A DNA stretch of 64,000 nt from Candidatus Kryptoniota bacterium (GCA_036567965.1 DATCTN010000016.1:1-64000); one strand, 5' to 3'. Counted from the first letter of the stretch, positions 1-8,197 are shown. Program-made: numbers and translations. Notes: generated from the letters alone by a model not told the origin.

Positions 1-58
1 TCACCGCATCCAGCTTGAACTGCCGGTCGTACGTCTTTCTCTTCTTCTCTGTCTCCAT
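1..58 (-). CDS. IS3-family transposase OrfA, N-terminal 19 codons only
   Basis: The reverse strand from 58 reads METEKKRKTYDRQFK followed by LDAV and then runs off the window. This is the classic start of the helix-turn-helix OrfA protein of IS3/IS911-type elements (KRRxYxxEFKxxAV). OrfA binds the element ends and, fused by frameshift to OrfB, forms the active transposase. Only the first residues are visible, so the integrity of the element cannot be judged. Confidence 0.7.
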   Translation of the reverse strand, partial: METEKKRKTYDRQFKLDAV

Positions 59-141
59 TTCCAGTCTCCTCTACGAGGTCGTAGACCTCCTTCACGAAGT
101 TACTGGCTTTTCTCCTTGTCTACAAAACGGGGTAAGGTCCA
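1..141 (-). mobile_element. Left-cut end of an IS3-family insertion sequence
   Basis: Read on the minus strand, the terminal inverted repeat begins at about 141 with TGGACCTTACCCCGTTTTGT, which resembles the ends of IS3-family elements of the type that finish in a 'TTTTGTAGACA' motif. It is followed by an OrfA start at 58. The rest of the element lies outside the window, so neither the other end nor a target duplication can be seen. The element starts one or two bases after the stop codon of the neighbouring small gene (143-454), so that gene may have been trimmed by the insertion. Family assignment rests on the OrfA N-terminus and the end sequence. Confidence 0.7.
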
Positions 142-142
142 C

Positions 143-454
143 CTATAAACACCCACTCGCTTTCAGCTCATCAACTAACTTCCATACCGGCATATCAAGG
201 GAGATTTTCAACTTCTTCCCGAAGTGAGATTTGAGTTTACTTCTTAATTCTCGCTCACTTATTTTAAACAAGTCGTAAAGTGTACCATAATCTGACATAA
301 ACCACGGCTGTAAGCGAGCATCAGGCTCGATTATCTGTACTAGATTTTTTATCTCTCGCTCGCGTTTGATAACTCCCTTCTGATATTTCGGGTTAGGGTG
401 CTTGTGCAGAATCCCGATACAACGAGCCGTACTTTTACCTCTCGATCGGAACAT
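143..454 (-). CDS. Hypothetical 103-aa protein, possibly trimmed by the IS
   Basis: This is an open frame starting at an ATG (452-454) with AGGA eight bases upstream. It overlaps the last 20 bases of the lipoprotein gene 435-911 in the same direction, suggesting co-transcription. The protein is basic and mostly predicted helical, with no signal peptide and no domain I recognise. The C-terminal half (residues about 55-100: LYDLFKISERELRSKLKSHF and beyond) looks like a short helical DNA-binding or structural module, but this is only an impression. Its stop codon is one or two bases from the IS3 end, so the native C-terminus may be lost. Confidence 0.4.
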   Translation of the reverse strand: MFRSRGKSTARCIGILHKHPNPKYQKGVIKREREIKNLVQIIEPDARLQPWFMSDYGTLYDLFKISERELRSKLKSHFGKKLKISLDMPVWKLVDELKASGCL

Positions 455-911
455 AAAGACTGTCCTTCCAGGAGAAATTTCCGGATAAATCGTATCCGTT
501 TGTTGAATTCTTGATCCAAAATGTACCGCTCAATCCACGAATGACTTTCACGCTGTCTTTGCCACTCAGAGAATCAGGAAACGAAAATTGTTGCGCAAAT
601 CGGTGCGAGTCATTCATGCTCTCCGGACCTATGTAATCGATGATTACGTTTACGCCGTAAGAATTCTTCATGAAAAGCGAAATGTTGTCTAATGCGCCAG
701 GAGAATTTTCAAAGTGATATACCAGTGAAAAGGTCACGAAGGTCCGCAGGTTGTTTGTGCTCGAATCTCTTTTCACGCTCGCATTTGTTCCAATGCTGTC
801 AACGATGAACACTCCTGTTTTTGAAGATGGCGTGATTATGTTATCCCCTTTATTACATGACGTAATAAAGATCGATCCTGCAATTGACAATATGAAGAGG
901 TGTTTATTCAT
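435..911 (-). CDS. Small secreted lipoprotein of unknown function
   Basis: The start is placed at the ATG at 909-911, because it gives a compact type II signal peptide, MNKHLFILSIAGSIFITSC, with the lipobox cysteine at residue 19; upstream in-frame codons would spoil the signal peptide. The mature part (about 140 residues) is rich in Ser, Thr, Asp and beta-strand-forming residues and contains no motif I recognise. It is probably an outer-membrane or periplasmic lipoprotein. The next gene on the same strand, 143-454, overlaps its end, and another lipoprotein (1070-1474) lies upstream in the same orientation. Confidence 0.7.
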   Translation of the reverse strand: MNKHLFILSIAGSIFITSCNKGDNIITPSSKTGVFIVDSIGTNASVKRDSSTNNLRTFVTFSLVYHFENSPGALDNISLFMKNSYGVNVIIDYIGPESMNDSHRFAQQFSFPDSLSGKDSVKVIRGLSGTFWIKNSTNGYDLSGNFSWKDSLYVPIER

Positions 912-1069
912 GGGAATCCGATAGTTCAGTTGACCTGCTGTGCACAACTGATAGTATTATTCTTCCTTTTACTTCTCTCCTTGTTGGTTTCACAATGTAC
1001 TTTCATCGCAGGCATTCGTGTTCAAGGAACATGTCGAATAGTTGATGAAGAGAAGGAAAGCGTCCGCAA

Positions 1070-1474
1070 TTACTGCACTGAAATGAAAAACTTCAGCGAA
1101 TCGATTGGTGGAACATTCGGCTCCCAACCACGATGTTCGACCATTACTACTAAACATGTTCCTGGCTTCATCGTACGGAAAAAGAAACTCTCGACGGTAA
1201 GGCCGCCAACCTGATTCCAGTTACCACTTTTGGGTCTGTAATTTGTGCTATCGATTCTTGCGACGATCGAATCGCTCACTGAATAGTCCCACTGGTAACC
1301 GGCATCAGCCGATAGATCCAACTCCAAAAGGAACCTTTGATTAGTACTATATGCAAGGGTCTTTCCACTGATAGTTGAATCCAGTTTCGGTTCAGTTGGA
1401 GAAAGAGAGTTACCGCTCTTGTTACAGCCGACGAACGTTATTAAAAGGACTGATACGATTAGAGTATATCGCAT
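1070..1474 (-). CDS. Chagasin-like (I42) protease-inhibitor lipoprotein
   Basis: The start is the ATG at 1472-1474, with GGGAGG a few bases upstream; a TTG at 1486 is in frame but precedes the Shine-Dalgarno. MRYTLIVSVLLITFVGC is a lipoprotein signal peptide with the cysteine at residue 17. The mature domain carries the three loops of the chagasin/amoebiasin family of cysteine-peptidase inhibitors: an AGYQW loop (the family NPTTGYxW), a central VGGLTVESFFF strand (family GxxGxxxFxF) and HRGWEP (family RPWE). Chagasins block papain-like (C1) cysteine proteases with these loops. The first loop lacks the usual NPTTG, so activity is uncertain. The likely role is protection of the cell surface from host, neighbour or own secreted proteases. 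Confidence 0.72.
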   Translation of the reverse strand: MRYTLIVSVLLITFVGCNKSGNSLSPTEPKLDSTISGKTLAYSTNQRFLLELDLSADAGYQWDYSVSDSIVARIDSTNYRPKSGNWNQVGGLTVESFFFRTMKPGTCLVVMVEHRGWEPNVPPIDSLKFFISVQ

Positions 1475-1980
1475 AGGACCTCCCAATTACTTGCTGAAGT
1501 GGCCACAAATCCCTTTCCACAACTTTAACGGACGCATGAAATTAAGTCAAGTCCGATGAAATGGGTCCCAACCAAAGTCCTTTTACATAAGTGTGCTACC
1601 CACATGGGTTTTACATGTAGGGTGGAACAGGTCCAGGCAGATATTCTTTTTGGGAATCTTGAACAAACTGTACGCAGTGTCAAGTTGCAATTTCATAAAG
1701 GGTGATGACAAGCTTGATATTTGAGCAATGGGCAGTTAGATTAGCTCGTCAGGCAAAAGGGCTGTACATCTTCCGGAACTCCTCTTTCCAGGGAGTACGA
1801 AGATAATTAGGTATCATCTACATGTAAACCAAAACGTGCGGGCGAGAACGATAACCCTTTAAACATACACTCCTGACAAGTTTGGAGTATTTGATATATA
1901 TGATCAATGACGACACCTTCGTTTTTGGAGAGAGGTTCCCGAAAAATCACATAAGCGTGAAACTTAGAAGGAGGTTAGAA
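1475..1980. other. Divergent intergenic region with one imperfect inverted repeat
   Basis: The region lies between the minus-strand lipoprotein gene ending its 5' side at 1474 and the plus-strand gene starting at 1981. It contains an imperfect dyad at about 1597-1623 (ACCCACATG ... CATGTAGGGT), and another CTACATGTA appears near 1819. These could be operator sites, but no regulator is assigned. No convincing gene was seen in it. Confidence 0.35.
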
Positions 1981-2550
1981 GTGAAGAAGAATCTACTTTG
2001 TGCTGCAGCGGCAATTATGTCGCTTTTCGTGTTCTCGTCGTGCACAAACGACAATCCGGTGGCTGCAGCTGACCCCAGTGGCACAATAACCACCAATATC
2101 AATTATTATGCAAATCCAACGCCCATTACATTGTACCAGGGTCTAGCAGACGATGGTCCTTATCAGGGTGGTTGGGGAGTACAATGTCCTTATCTCATGA
2201 TAGTAGCAGGAATGAATGTCTCGTTGAATTTTGTGTTCAATGTTGGCATAAATGGGGTTCTCGATTTTTCAACCAATCAAGGTACTACCTGGTATAGTGG
2301 TGGAACTGAGGTGGCGGACGTTGGAAAAGTAAATGGTTTAGGTGATGTTACTACTAAACCAACATCTGGTTGGGCGTCTACTTGCGCCATTCAAGTAGGA
2401 CACGGCTACGTTATTAGATTTAAGAAATCCAAAAATTATGCAACAGCTAACCTGCCATATTTGTATGCTCGAATATATGTTGTGGAATGGGTGGAGGATG
2501 TGTCGAATGAGATTATCGGGGCCAAAATGAAATATCAGGTTCCGTTTTAG
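1981..2550 (+). CDS. Secreted lipoprotein, unknown function
   Basis: The start is GTG at 1981, preceded by AGAAGGAGGTTAGAA, a strong Shine-Dalgarno; the open frame extends further upstream but without a signal sequence. The protein (189 aa) begins with a lipoprotein signal peptide, with FSSC at residues about 21-24. The mature part is rich in Gly, Thr, Tyr and Asn, with a beta-sandwich look, and has no domain I can name. A broken sorting-domain gene (2647-3075) follows on the same strand but is not obviously part of the same reading frame. Confidence 0.7.
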   Translation: MKKNLLCAAAAIMSLFVFSSCTNDNPVAAADPSGTITTNINYYANPTPITLYQGLADDGPYQGGWGVQCPYLMIVAGMNVSLNFVFNVGINGVLDFSTNQGTTWYSGGTEVADVGKVNGLGDVTTKPTSGWASTCAIQVGHGYVIRFKKSKNYATANLPYLYARIYVVEWVEDVSNEIIGAKMKYQVPF

Positions 2551-2646
2551 AGAGAATTTTTCTCTTGGCTCTGGAAGTTTGTCCGGTATGGAGAGAAAGG
2601 GATGAAGAGTCGAGGAAAAGAAAGCCGGTAACTGCGCACTTTTGAA

Positions 2647-3075
2647 ATGGAGACGGGCGCGTATCTCTTTGCGGCGGCGAATAACTATCCTGAGCCTACT
2701 ACCAGCGTCTGGATACGACCTCTGTTGCAAATGATTACTTCTATCCAAAATGGATTAGCAGGGGAGCCTCAACTTTTTTCGCTTGGGCAAAACTACCCGA
2801 ATCCATTTAACCCAAACACCGTGATCAACTATCAATTAGTAGAAAACAGCTTTGTGAGGTTGAAGGTTTACGATATTCTGGGCAGAGAAGTCAAATCACT
2901 TGTCAACGAACGTCAAACCGCAGGGAGTCACAACGTGACATTCAGCGCGAGCAATCTTCCCAGCGGAGTCTACTTCTACAGGCTTTCCGCAGGATCCTCC
3001 GAAGGAGTCCTTCGTGACCTTACGGGACAAGCAGGAACCTTCACACAAGCCAAGAAGATGATCTTGACAAAGTAA
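2647..3075 (+). pseudogene. Orphan type IX secretion sorting domain, 5' part missing
   Basis: The frame has no signal peptide and consists almost entirely of a C-terminal type IX sorting domain: GQNYPNPFNP at about residue 48, VYDILGREV, SGVYFYRLSAG and a terminal TFTQAKKMILTK. In other genes of this window such a domain is always the last 90 residues of a large secreted protein, so this is most likely the tail of a deleted cargo gene. Inside it, a 42-bp in-frame insertion (2995-3036) splits the usual SAG-TFTQ junction. A hairpin terminator follows at 3110. It may not be translated, since no good Shine-Dalgarno precedes the first ATG. Confidence 0.65.
2989..3036. repeat. 42-bp in-frame insertion flanked by a 6-bp direct repeat
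   Basis: The sorting-domain motif SAG-TFTQAKK is interrupted after SAG by 14 extra residues (SSEGVLRDLTGQAG). At DNA level the insert 2995-3036 is bracketed by GCAGGA at 2989-2994 and 3031-3036. It contains the palindromic core CTCCGAAGGAG. Similar AAGGAGTCCTTCG text occurs in the intergenic repeat near 5150, so it looks like a small mobile palindromic element inserted without breaking the frame. Confidence 0.55.
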
Positions 3076-3109
3076 CCTTAGTTTGATTGACGATTGTAGG
3101 AGTTGAGGA

Positions 3110-3137
3110 GGCGGATCGCAAGGTCCGCCTTTGTTTT
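3110..3137 (+). terminator. Rho-independent terminator after the orphan sorting domain
   Basis: GGCGGA (3110-3115) and TCCGCC (3124-3129) form a six-base stem with an eight-base loop, followed by TTTGTTTT. It lies 34 bases after the stop codon at 3075. Confidence 0.7.
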
Positions 3138-4034
3138 GGAAAGCTAGTAGAGGCCCGAACAACTCAACCCAGAACCCCATTTCGCTTCATAAAATCTGCA
3201 ACGAATTTTGTCCCAAAGATATTTGTGTACGATCGTTGACAGATGCTTGACCGCGTGTGCACTTTCGAGGGCTCCGATATTGGATGGATTCGCATTCGGA
3301 TCAAATATATCCACGCTCGTTTGATTTTAGAGAATAGAAGGACAATCGTACAATTAACCTTTCCGTTCTGTAGGGTACTGTCGAATTCAGAGTGACACTG
3401 CAAGCGTTCTCTACGAATTGACGTGCCCCCAAAGTAATCGAGTGTATTATTAGTGCGAACGTCGGATCACTGACTTCATGTTGGTACATCATTCAGGGGC
3501 TGTTCGTGCCGGATATTCCGAAACCTACACGGGGTGGTTACCTCTTTGTATCGCTGTCCGCATTTAGGTGGAGTTGGGTATCGCTTTTGTGGCAGTTTCT
3601 TCATCTTTTCTCGGCGCGGGTATTGAAGCATATATTCCAGAAATGTTCGGCGAAGAATGATCTGAAAGACCAAAAGGTCATTTAGTTGATGTGACATGCC
3701 GAATTAGTTCTTTAAGCTGTCCTGTCGATCCAAAGAGCGGCGTGCAAAATCCCTCTTAGCTAGGGCCGCGGGTGGATTGGTTTATTAGATTCTGGAATGA
3801 CATTTGGAACAGGTCAACCCCAGGCAACATAAACGTTGGTGGAATTATCTGACAGGTGTCTATCGGATGATATTCAGGTGAAAATGGTGCGAAGATCGCG
3901 GACTTACAGTGTGTTCATAAAAGAATCAAAGGAGTGCGGACGCCATCAAGACGAGTAAACGTGCATTGCTAGTGACGCTTAGACTATCTATCGGAGAATT
4001 GTTTAAGCGAGAAGGCCAATTATGAGGAGGAGGC
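3138..4034. other. Gene-poor spacer of about 900 bp
   Basis: No gene can be supported here. Three overlapping minus-strand frames of 60-80 codons cover 3164-3697 but show no Shine-Dalgarno, signal peptide or recognisable family. Near 3946 the text AGACGAGTAAACGTGCA resembles the first codons of the secreted-protein gene at 20833 (ATGAAAACGAGTAAACGTTTA), so a decayed gene start is possible. Codon-level decay suggests this is a graveyard around the orphan sorting domain. Confidence 0.35.
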
Positions 4035-4502
4035 ATGATTAGAAGGATTTTCGTTTTTGCATCTCTCCTGGTTATCTTGACTCTCTGTATCTCCTGCCAA
4101 CAAACGGCATATGGACAAATCAGGACGCCGGAGAAGTATTCGCTTTTGACGGCAGGTTCCGATCAGGAGATAACTTGGAACACACAAGGGGATTCGGCCA
4201 GTATTATACTCCTGCAATTCTCGACAGATGGGGGAGCCAACTGGGACTATATCGGCACCTCCGGAGTGTTAGCAGGTACGTATAACTGGGTCATTCCTGT
4301 CACAATCAATTCATGGGACTGTATGATCAGGATGGAGCAATACAATGGTAGCCGTTATGAAACAATTGCGTCGACTGGGATCTTCTCAATTAATGCCCTG
4401 GATCCAAGTGCTTATGCTCAAGGGGTTTTCTCCCACCATCCGATAATTCATCGCAGTGACATCGTCAGAAGCCACACCCCGAATGGCTGGGGACGAAAGT
4501 AG
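4035..4502 (+). CDS. Lipoprotein with Kre9/Knr4-like Ig domain, C-terminus replaced
   Basis: The ATG is preceded by GAGGAGGAG. Residues 1-21 form a lipoprotein signal (LTLCISC). Residues about 35-120 resemble the short Ig-like domain often annotated Ser/Thr-rich Kre9-like in Bacteroidota secreted proteins: AGSDQEITWNTQG, ILLQFSTDGGANWDYI, GTYNWVIP, DCMIRM, GIFSI. After that domain the sequence becomes low quality (YAQGVFSHHPIIHRSDIV...), coinciding with the start of repeat-like intergenic DNA at about 4420. The gene therefore seems to have lost its original downstream part, and the last 30 residues are probably read from foreign or decayed DNA. A structural cell-surface role is plausible; no enzyme motif is visible. 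Confidence 0.6.
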   Translation: MIRRIFVFASLLVILTLCISCQQTAYGQIRTPEKYSLLTAGSDQEITWNTQGDSASIILLQFSTDGGANWDYIGTSGVLAGTYNWVIPVTINSWDCMIRMEQYNGSRYETIASTGIFSINALDPSAYAQGVFSHHPIIHRSDIVRSHTPNGWGRK

Positions 4503-4838
4503 CCTATTGAACAGGGTGTACCAAAAAGCCGAGATAACATCCCTCCACGACACGTGGAAAGCTATTGGTTTCAATCAGAGAGCACGAGTCGTCCGTAACC
4601 GTAATAAATAGCAGACCCACACCGACCTTACAGTGACGTCCTGATAAACGCACACCTCAATGAAGTGCGCGCTTTACTACCTTCACATTTGTACTCGAAT
4701 CGGGGAGAGCTCAACGGGCGGTCGCCTTTCAATTGAAATCCGGGCGACTTCCTGCAAGTACTTAGGGCTGAAGAGTGGTAAGTCCGCGCCTTACAGACAA
4801 TAATACTCTGACTCGATTTGAATGGTTCTCCATTGTTC

Positions 4839-5045
4839 ACTTTCTTTTGTCATCTTGAGACCCGACGATTCGCAGTCGGGTCGAAAGATCTGGAGCTCCT
4901 CAAGGCCAATCAGACTCCATGGCAGGGCATCATAAAGATTGGTACGAGGTACAAGACTCATTCCTTACTTTAGTGCCGTTAGGCACGACCTATTTGTAAA
5001 CCGCGATAAAAAATCTAATTACAGCTCCGTTAGGAGCGACCTGTA
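4839..5045 (+). repeat. Dispersed repeat A, copy 1, with two GTTA-loop hairpins
   Basis: A block beginning near CACTTTCTTTTGTCATCTTG runs through a conserved ACTCCATGGCAGGGCATC segment and ends in two hairpins: GTGCC-GTTA-GGCAC at 4973-4986 and GCTCC-GTTA-GGAGC at 5024-5037, each followed by GACCTRT. The same block recurs at 13080-13490, 16310-16535 and 37866-38345. The two hairpins have different stems but the same kind of loop. After the repeat the sequence matches the DNA upstream of lemA at 13473-13515. Confidence 0.8.
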
Positions 5046-5256
5046 ACGAACCACAATCGTTCCGCGACGCTTATCGAACCCTCTTTTCGCGGTAGTATCT
5101 CAGTTTATAATCCATTGTCATGCTCCGATCCAAAGGATTCCGTTGGAAAGGAGTCCTTCGGACTGAACTTGTCCCGCCATGCGCCTACGCACCAGAGCGC
5201 TTCCGCCTGCACTTCGTTCCGGCGGACGGGCCGGCGCGTAGACGTGTCTCCCGCGT

Positions 5257-5443
5257 TTTAATTTAACCACAGAGACACAGAGGCACGGAGATTGTACGGA
5301 GCTTTAATCAATATTCTTCCCTCCGGTGTCTCAGTGTCTCTTGAGGCTTAACCACAGAGGCAGAGAGGACCCAGAGAATGCACGAAGCTTTGATCATTAT
5401 TTCTCCCTCTGTGTCTCCGTGCCTCTCGTGGTTTAATTTAAAC
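5257..5443. repeat. Inverted-repeat element of the 'ACCACAGAGACACAGAGGCAC' type
   Basis: TTTAATTTAACCACAGAGAC at the left end and the complementary GTGCCTCTCGTGGTTTAATT at the right end form imperfect inverted repeats of about 35 bases. A second internal copy of TTAACCACAGAGGCAGAG lies near 5350. This MITE-like text is widespread in many bacterial genomes. Here it sits inside the interrupted copy of the lemA upstream region, so it probably inserted after that duplication. Partial relatives occur at 16660-16750 and 62700-62735. Confidence 0.7.
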
Positions 5444-5445
5444 CT

Positions 5446-5591
5446 CGCCTCCCTTCTTGTAACAACCCTTCCAGACTTTTACATTACGAAAGAATTTCAA
5501 AAGGAGGCTTTGCATGTTCATCTTCTACGCAATCATTGTCTATAGGCATAGCAGGCCTATCATGATTTGCCATGTGTTCAGCCACTCCTGA
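5446..5591 (+). pseudogene. Duplicated lemA promoter with a 9-codon lemA stub
   Basis: Bases 5452-5540 are nearly identical to 13515-13608, the promoter, Shine-Dalgarno (AAAAGGAGG) and first nine codons of lemA. The predicted promoter elements TTGTAA (5457-5462) and TACATT (5480-5485) keep the 17-base spacing. From the ATG at 5514 the frame reads MFIFYAIIV like LemA, then diverges at the palindromic text ATAGGCATAGCAGGCCTAT and stops at 5591. It is probably a live promoter driving nothing useful, or the downstream gene at 5682. Confidence 0.75.
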
Positions 5592-5681
5592 TTTGCAATT
5601 GTATCGGCCACTCGATAAAATTCAAAGGTTTTTGATCTAAGGGCGATCCACACAACTTAAGAGGAATTGGGCACTCTGTAG

Positions 5682-6731
5682 ATGACTCGAACGAAGAGAG
5701 TGATGTGCAGTAATGAGCTCGCTCTTATCAACGATACTAAGAAATTACTCCAATCGATACTCTCCGGCAAACAATTCGAAGTTGAGTTGAACTCCCTCGT
5801 CCATCTCTGCCATTCGCTGGCGATCCCTTATGTTGCAAAGCGGCTGAACAAGGACTCGATACTCAGGGGAACACTCGGCCTCGATGTTTCCGACTTCGCG
5901 TACGATTGCATCGCCGACCTCTTCGCGTTTTCGGGAAGCGGACAGTTCCCGCATTTCCATGCATACTTCGCCGCGTTTCCTCTCGCATCCTTGAGCGACG
6001 CGGAGGCTGTTTCTCATTTGAGGCGGCTTGTCTTCTCTCATGCGAACCAGGGAATATTTCGTCTCTATAATCAGGTCGATCCGACATTAGGTAAGATCAT
6101 AAGGAACGTAAAGCTCGCCCTGCAGGAATTCACGAGCCTCGAGTTGGTCGAGCAGTTCGGCGAGCAGCGCCTTGCTCCTTCGGGATGCGATCAACTCATT
6201 CAATTCCGTACTCTCGATGCTGTCGAGCTTGAGACGGGGCTCGGCAAGTATCTCCATGGCACGGAAAATATTCCGTTCATGCTCGGCAAGCTGGCGCTTT
6301 TTCTTCGGGAGCAGGAATACACTTCGCGCGTCGTTTCACTGACAATCGTGGCCATTGTGTTTCGATCTCTCTACAAACGTGCGGCTGATGTGGACCTGAA
6401 CCAGGACATGGAGAAGGTGGAGACGGTAAGCGATGACTTGAATGGAGTCATTCGAAAAGCCGTAAAGAGCACAATGAAGAGAGCACAGAATACCTATGCT
6501 AGAAAGAAGAATATGGACGTTGGCCTGCTGGAAGTTTATTTCAGAGTGATAGAAAAAAGATTCGTGCTGATTCACTCAGGCGACGGCGTTGAGGTAGGAC
6601 TGCGGGAATTGTTGAAGGAGCATTTCCCTGACATGTCCGCCGACGAGTATAAGAAGAAACATAGAAGCAGACTGGAATATCTCTCGAGGCTGACAGGACT
6701 CGAAGTTGGCAAAGAACTCAGGGAGATCTAG
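5682..6731 (+). CDS. Divergent sigma-factor-like protein (hypothetical)
   Basis: The 349-residue protein has no signal peptide or membrane segment. Residues about 40-140 have a helical pattern reminiscent of sigma region 2 (CHSLAIPYVAKRL, DFAYDCIADLF, LRRLVFSHANQGIFRLYNQVD). The C-terminal 50 residues (MSADEYKKKHRSRLEYLSRL) could be a region-4-like or other helix-turn-helix segment. The similarity is weak. The main support is context: the next gene, 41 bp downstream, encodes a zf-HC2-type protein with one membrane span, the usual form of an anti-sigma factor. The start could be ATG 5682 or ATG 5703, the latter with GAAGAGAG just upstream. The duplicated lemA promoter lies about 200 bp upstream and could feed it. 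Confidence 0.6.
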   Translation: MTRTKRVMCSNELALINDTKKLLQSILSGKQFEVELNSLVHLCHSLAIPYVAKRLNKDSILRGTLGLDVSDFAYDCIADLFAFSGSGQFPHFHAYFAAFPLASLSDAEAVSHLRRLVFSHANQGIFRLYNQVDPTLGKIIRNVKLALQEFTSLELVEQFGEQRLAPSGCDQLIQFRTLDAVELETGLGKYLHGTENIPFMLGKLALFLREQEYTSRVVSLTIVAIVFRSLYKRAADVDLNQDMEKVETVSDDLNGVIRKAVKSTMKRAQNTYARKKNMDVGLLEVYFRVIEKRFVLIHSGDGVEVGLRELLKEHFPDMSADEYKKKHRSRLEYLSRLTGLEVGKELREI

Positions 6732-6772
6732 ATTTTCAGCGACCTCAGAGACATGAAAGGACTATATAAATA

Positions 6773-8197
6773 GTGAAACATATCGAAGAACATGTTCTCG
6801 AGCTCCTTGTGCTGGGAGAGCCGTCTGCGGTAAAGCTGGAGAAGGAAATTCGAGCACACCTCGATGAGTGTTTGGGGTGCAGAGCAATTTACTCCGAAAT
6901 ACACGCCTACTACGATGATGTGAAGCGAGAATATGCGAAGTCGAATGAACCGCACAAATCGACGGCGAGCGCGATTGTTCCGAGGAAGAGGGAGGTGGAA
7001 CCGTATCTCGAACCCGTTCACACGTCAGATGTAGTGTTAAGCGAAGTGACGGTGCCGACGATTTGGCGAAGAGTCGGAAATTTTACAAGAAGTCACCCAG
7101 CTGTAAGTTTTTTCTTTGGGGTTATGCTTATTACCCTGTTGGTCATCGGTGTTAGGTCCTTTATAAAAGTGTCTGAAAATCCGTCCTACTTCTATTACAA
7201 CACAAAGACGAATGATGTAGATATATACAGCAGTGACGACAAACTGCTATGGTCTATACCTGCGTATGATGCTGCTATCTATAAGTACAATGACGCCAGC
7301 CTTGACCTTCATCAAACGATTTTAGCAGATCTTAATGGCGACGGAAAGAACGAAGTCATTACCACTGCACAACCCCGCAACGGCCAGAAGCCAAGTCATA
7401 TGAGAATGTATGATTGGAAGGGTAATCTTCTTCAATCGTTCATATTCAAAGTCCGAAATGTCACGTTCAGGGGTGAACATTACTATTCCCCTTTTGAGCC
7501 GGACAAGTTACTGTCGATCAGGATGCCTGACGGCATTAACAATCTGTTCGTTTACGCAACCGGCGGCCGATCTCCTTCCTTTCTGGCGCGACTCGATTAT
7601 AATCTGAACGTCATCGGAAAATACTGGCACTACGGCAATTTCACGCCGTTTTCTATTGACGTAAAGCATCATGGAACCCAGGAGATCGCAATTACCGGGA
7701 CAGACGATTTGCATGATATGAGCGGGGGTAAGTTTAATTTCCTGGCAATCTTGGACCCTTCGAAGATAATCGGGGATAAGGAATGTCTGGAGACTCCTGG
7801 ATTCGGATTTGAACCTTCAGAAGCGGAGCTGTACTACATCAGGTTTCCTAAGTCGGACATAGAAACATCACAAGCGGTAGGTGGCAGATCATATGTCATG
7901 AGGCAAACCGGCGATAGTCTTATTCATGTCAAAGTCCAATCAGTTCCGGACGATGCCCTTTCCGGGTCATGGGGATTTGAATTCCTCTTTTACGAGGGGG
8001 ACATGAGCGTCAGGGATGTGAAGTTCGCGAGCCCCACTCCCGAGACTTTTGAGACGCTCAAGAAAGAGGGGAAGGTTCGTGGAGTGTTTGGCATGCACTA
8101 CCTTCAAGCATTGAAAAAAGGCGTCGAGTACTGGAACGGCGCGAGATGGGTGCATGTACCTACGATGATACAAAGGGGACCGTTCGCCGCTAATTAA
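6773..8197 (+). CDS. Putative anti-sigma factor: zf-HC2, one TM helix, FG-GAP-like exterior
   Basis: The start is GTG at 6773. Residues about 20-45 carry the anti-sigma zinc-finger pattern (IRAHLDECLGCRAIY: H-x3-C-x2-C). A single hydrophobic segment at about 110-128 (FFFGVMLITLLVIGVRSF) should cross the inner membrane. The outer part contains an FG-GAP/VCBS-like calcium loop DLNGDGKNEVI near residue 185 and beta-rich sequence to the end. In the family, the cytoplasmic zinc finger holds a sigma factor until a periplasmic signal arrives. Here the partner is probably the upstream 349-aa protein. A propeller-like sensor domain on an anti-sigma factor is unusual. Confidence 0.65.
   Translation: MKHIEEHVLELLVLGEPSAVKLEKEIRAHLDECLGCRAIYSEIHAYYDDVKREYAKSNEPHKSTASAIVPRKREVEPYLEPVHTSDVVLSEVTVPTIWRRVGNFTRSHPAVSFFFGVMLITLLVIGVRSFIKVSENPSYFYYNTKTNDVDIYSSDDKLLWSIPAYDAAIYKYNDASLDLHQTILADLNGDGKNEVITTAQPRNGQKPSHMRMYDWKGNLLQSFIFKVRNVTFRGEHYYSPFEPDKLLSIRMPDGINNLFVYATGGRSPSFLARLDYNLNVIGKYWHYGNFTPFSIDVKHHGTQEIAITGTDDLHDMSGGKFNFLAILDPSKIIGDKECLETPGFGFEPSEAELYYIRFPKSDIETSQAVGGRSYVMRQTGDSLIHVKVQSVPDDALSGSWGFEFLFYEGDMSVRDVKFASPTPETFETLKKEGKVRGVFGMHYLQALKKGVEYWNGARWVHVPTMIQRGPFAAN

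Noticed and set aside
3164-3697. Three overlapping minus-strand frames
   Set aside because: They alternate in phase without start signals or domain similarity.
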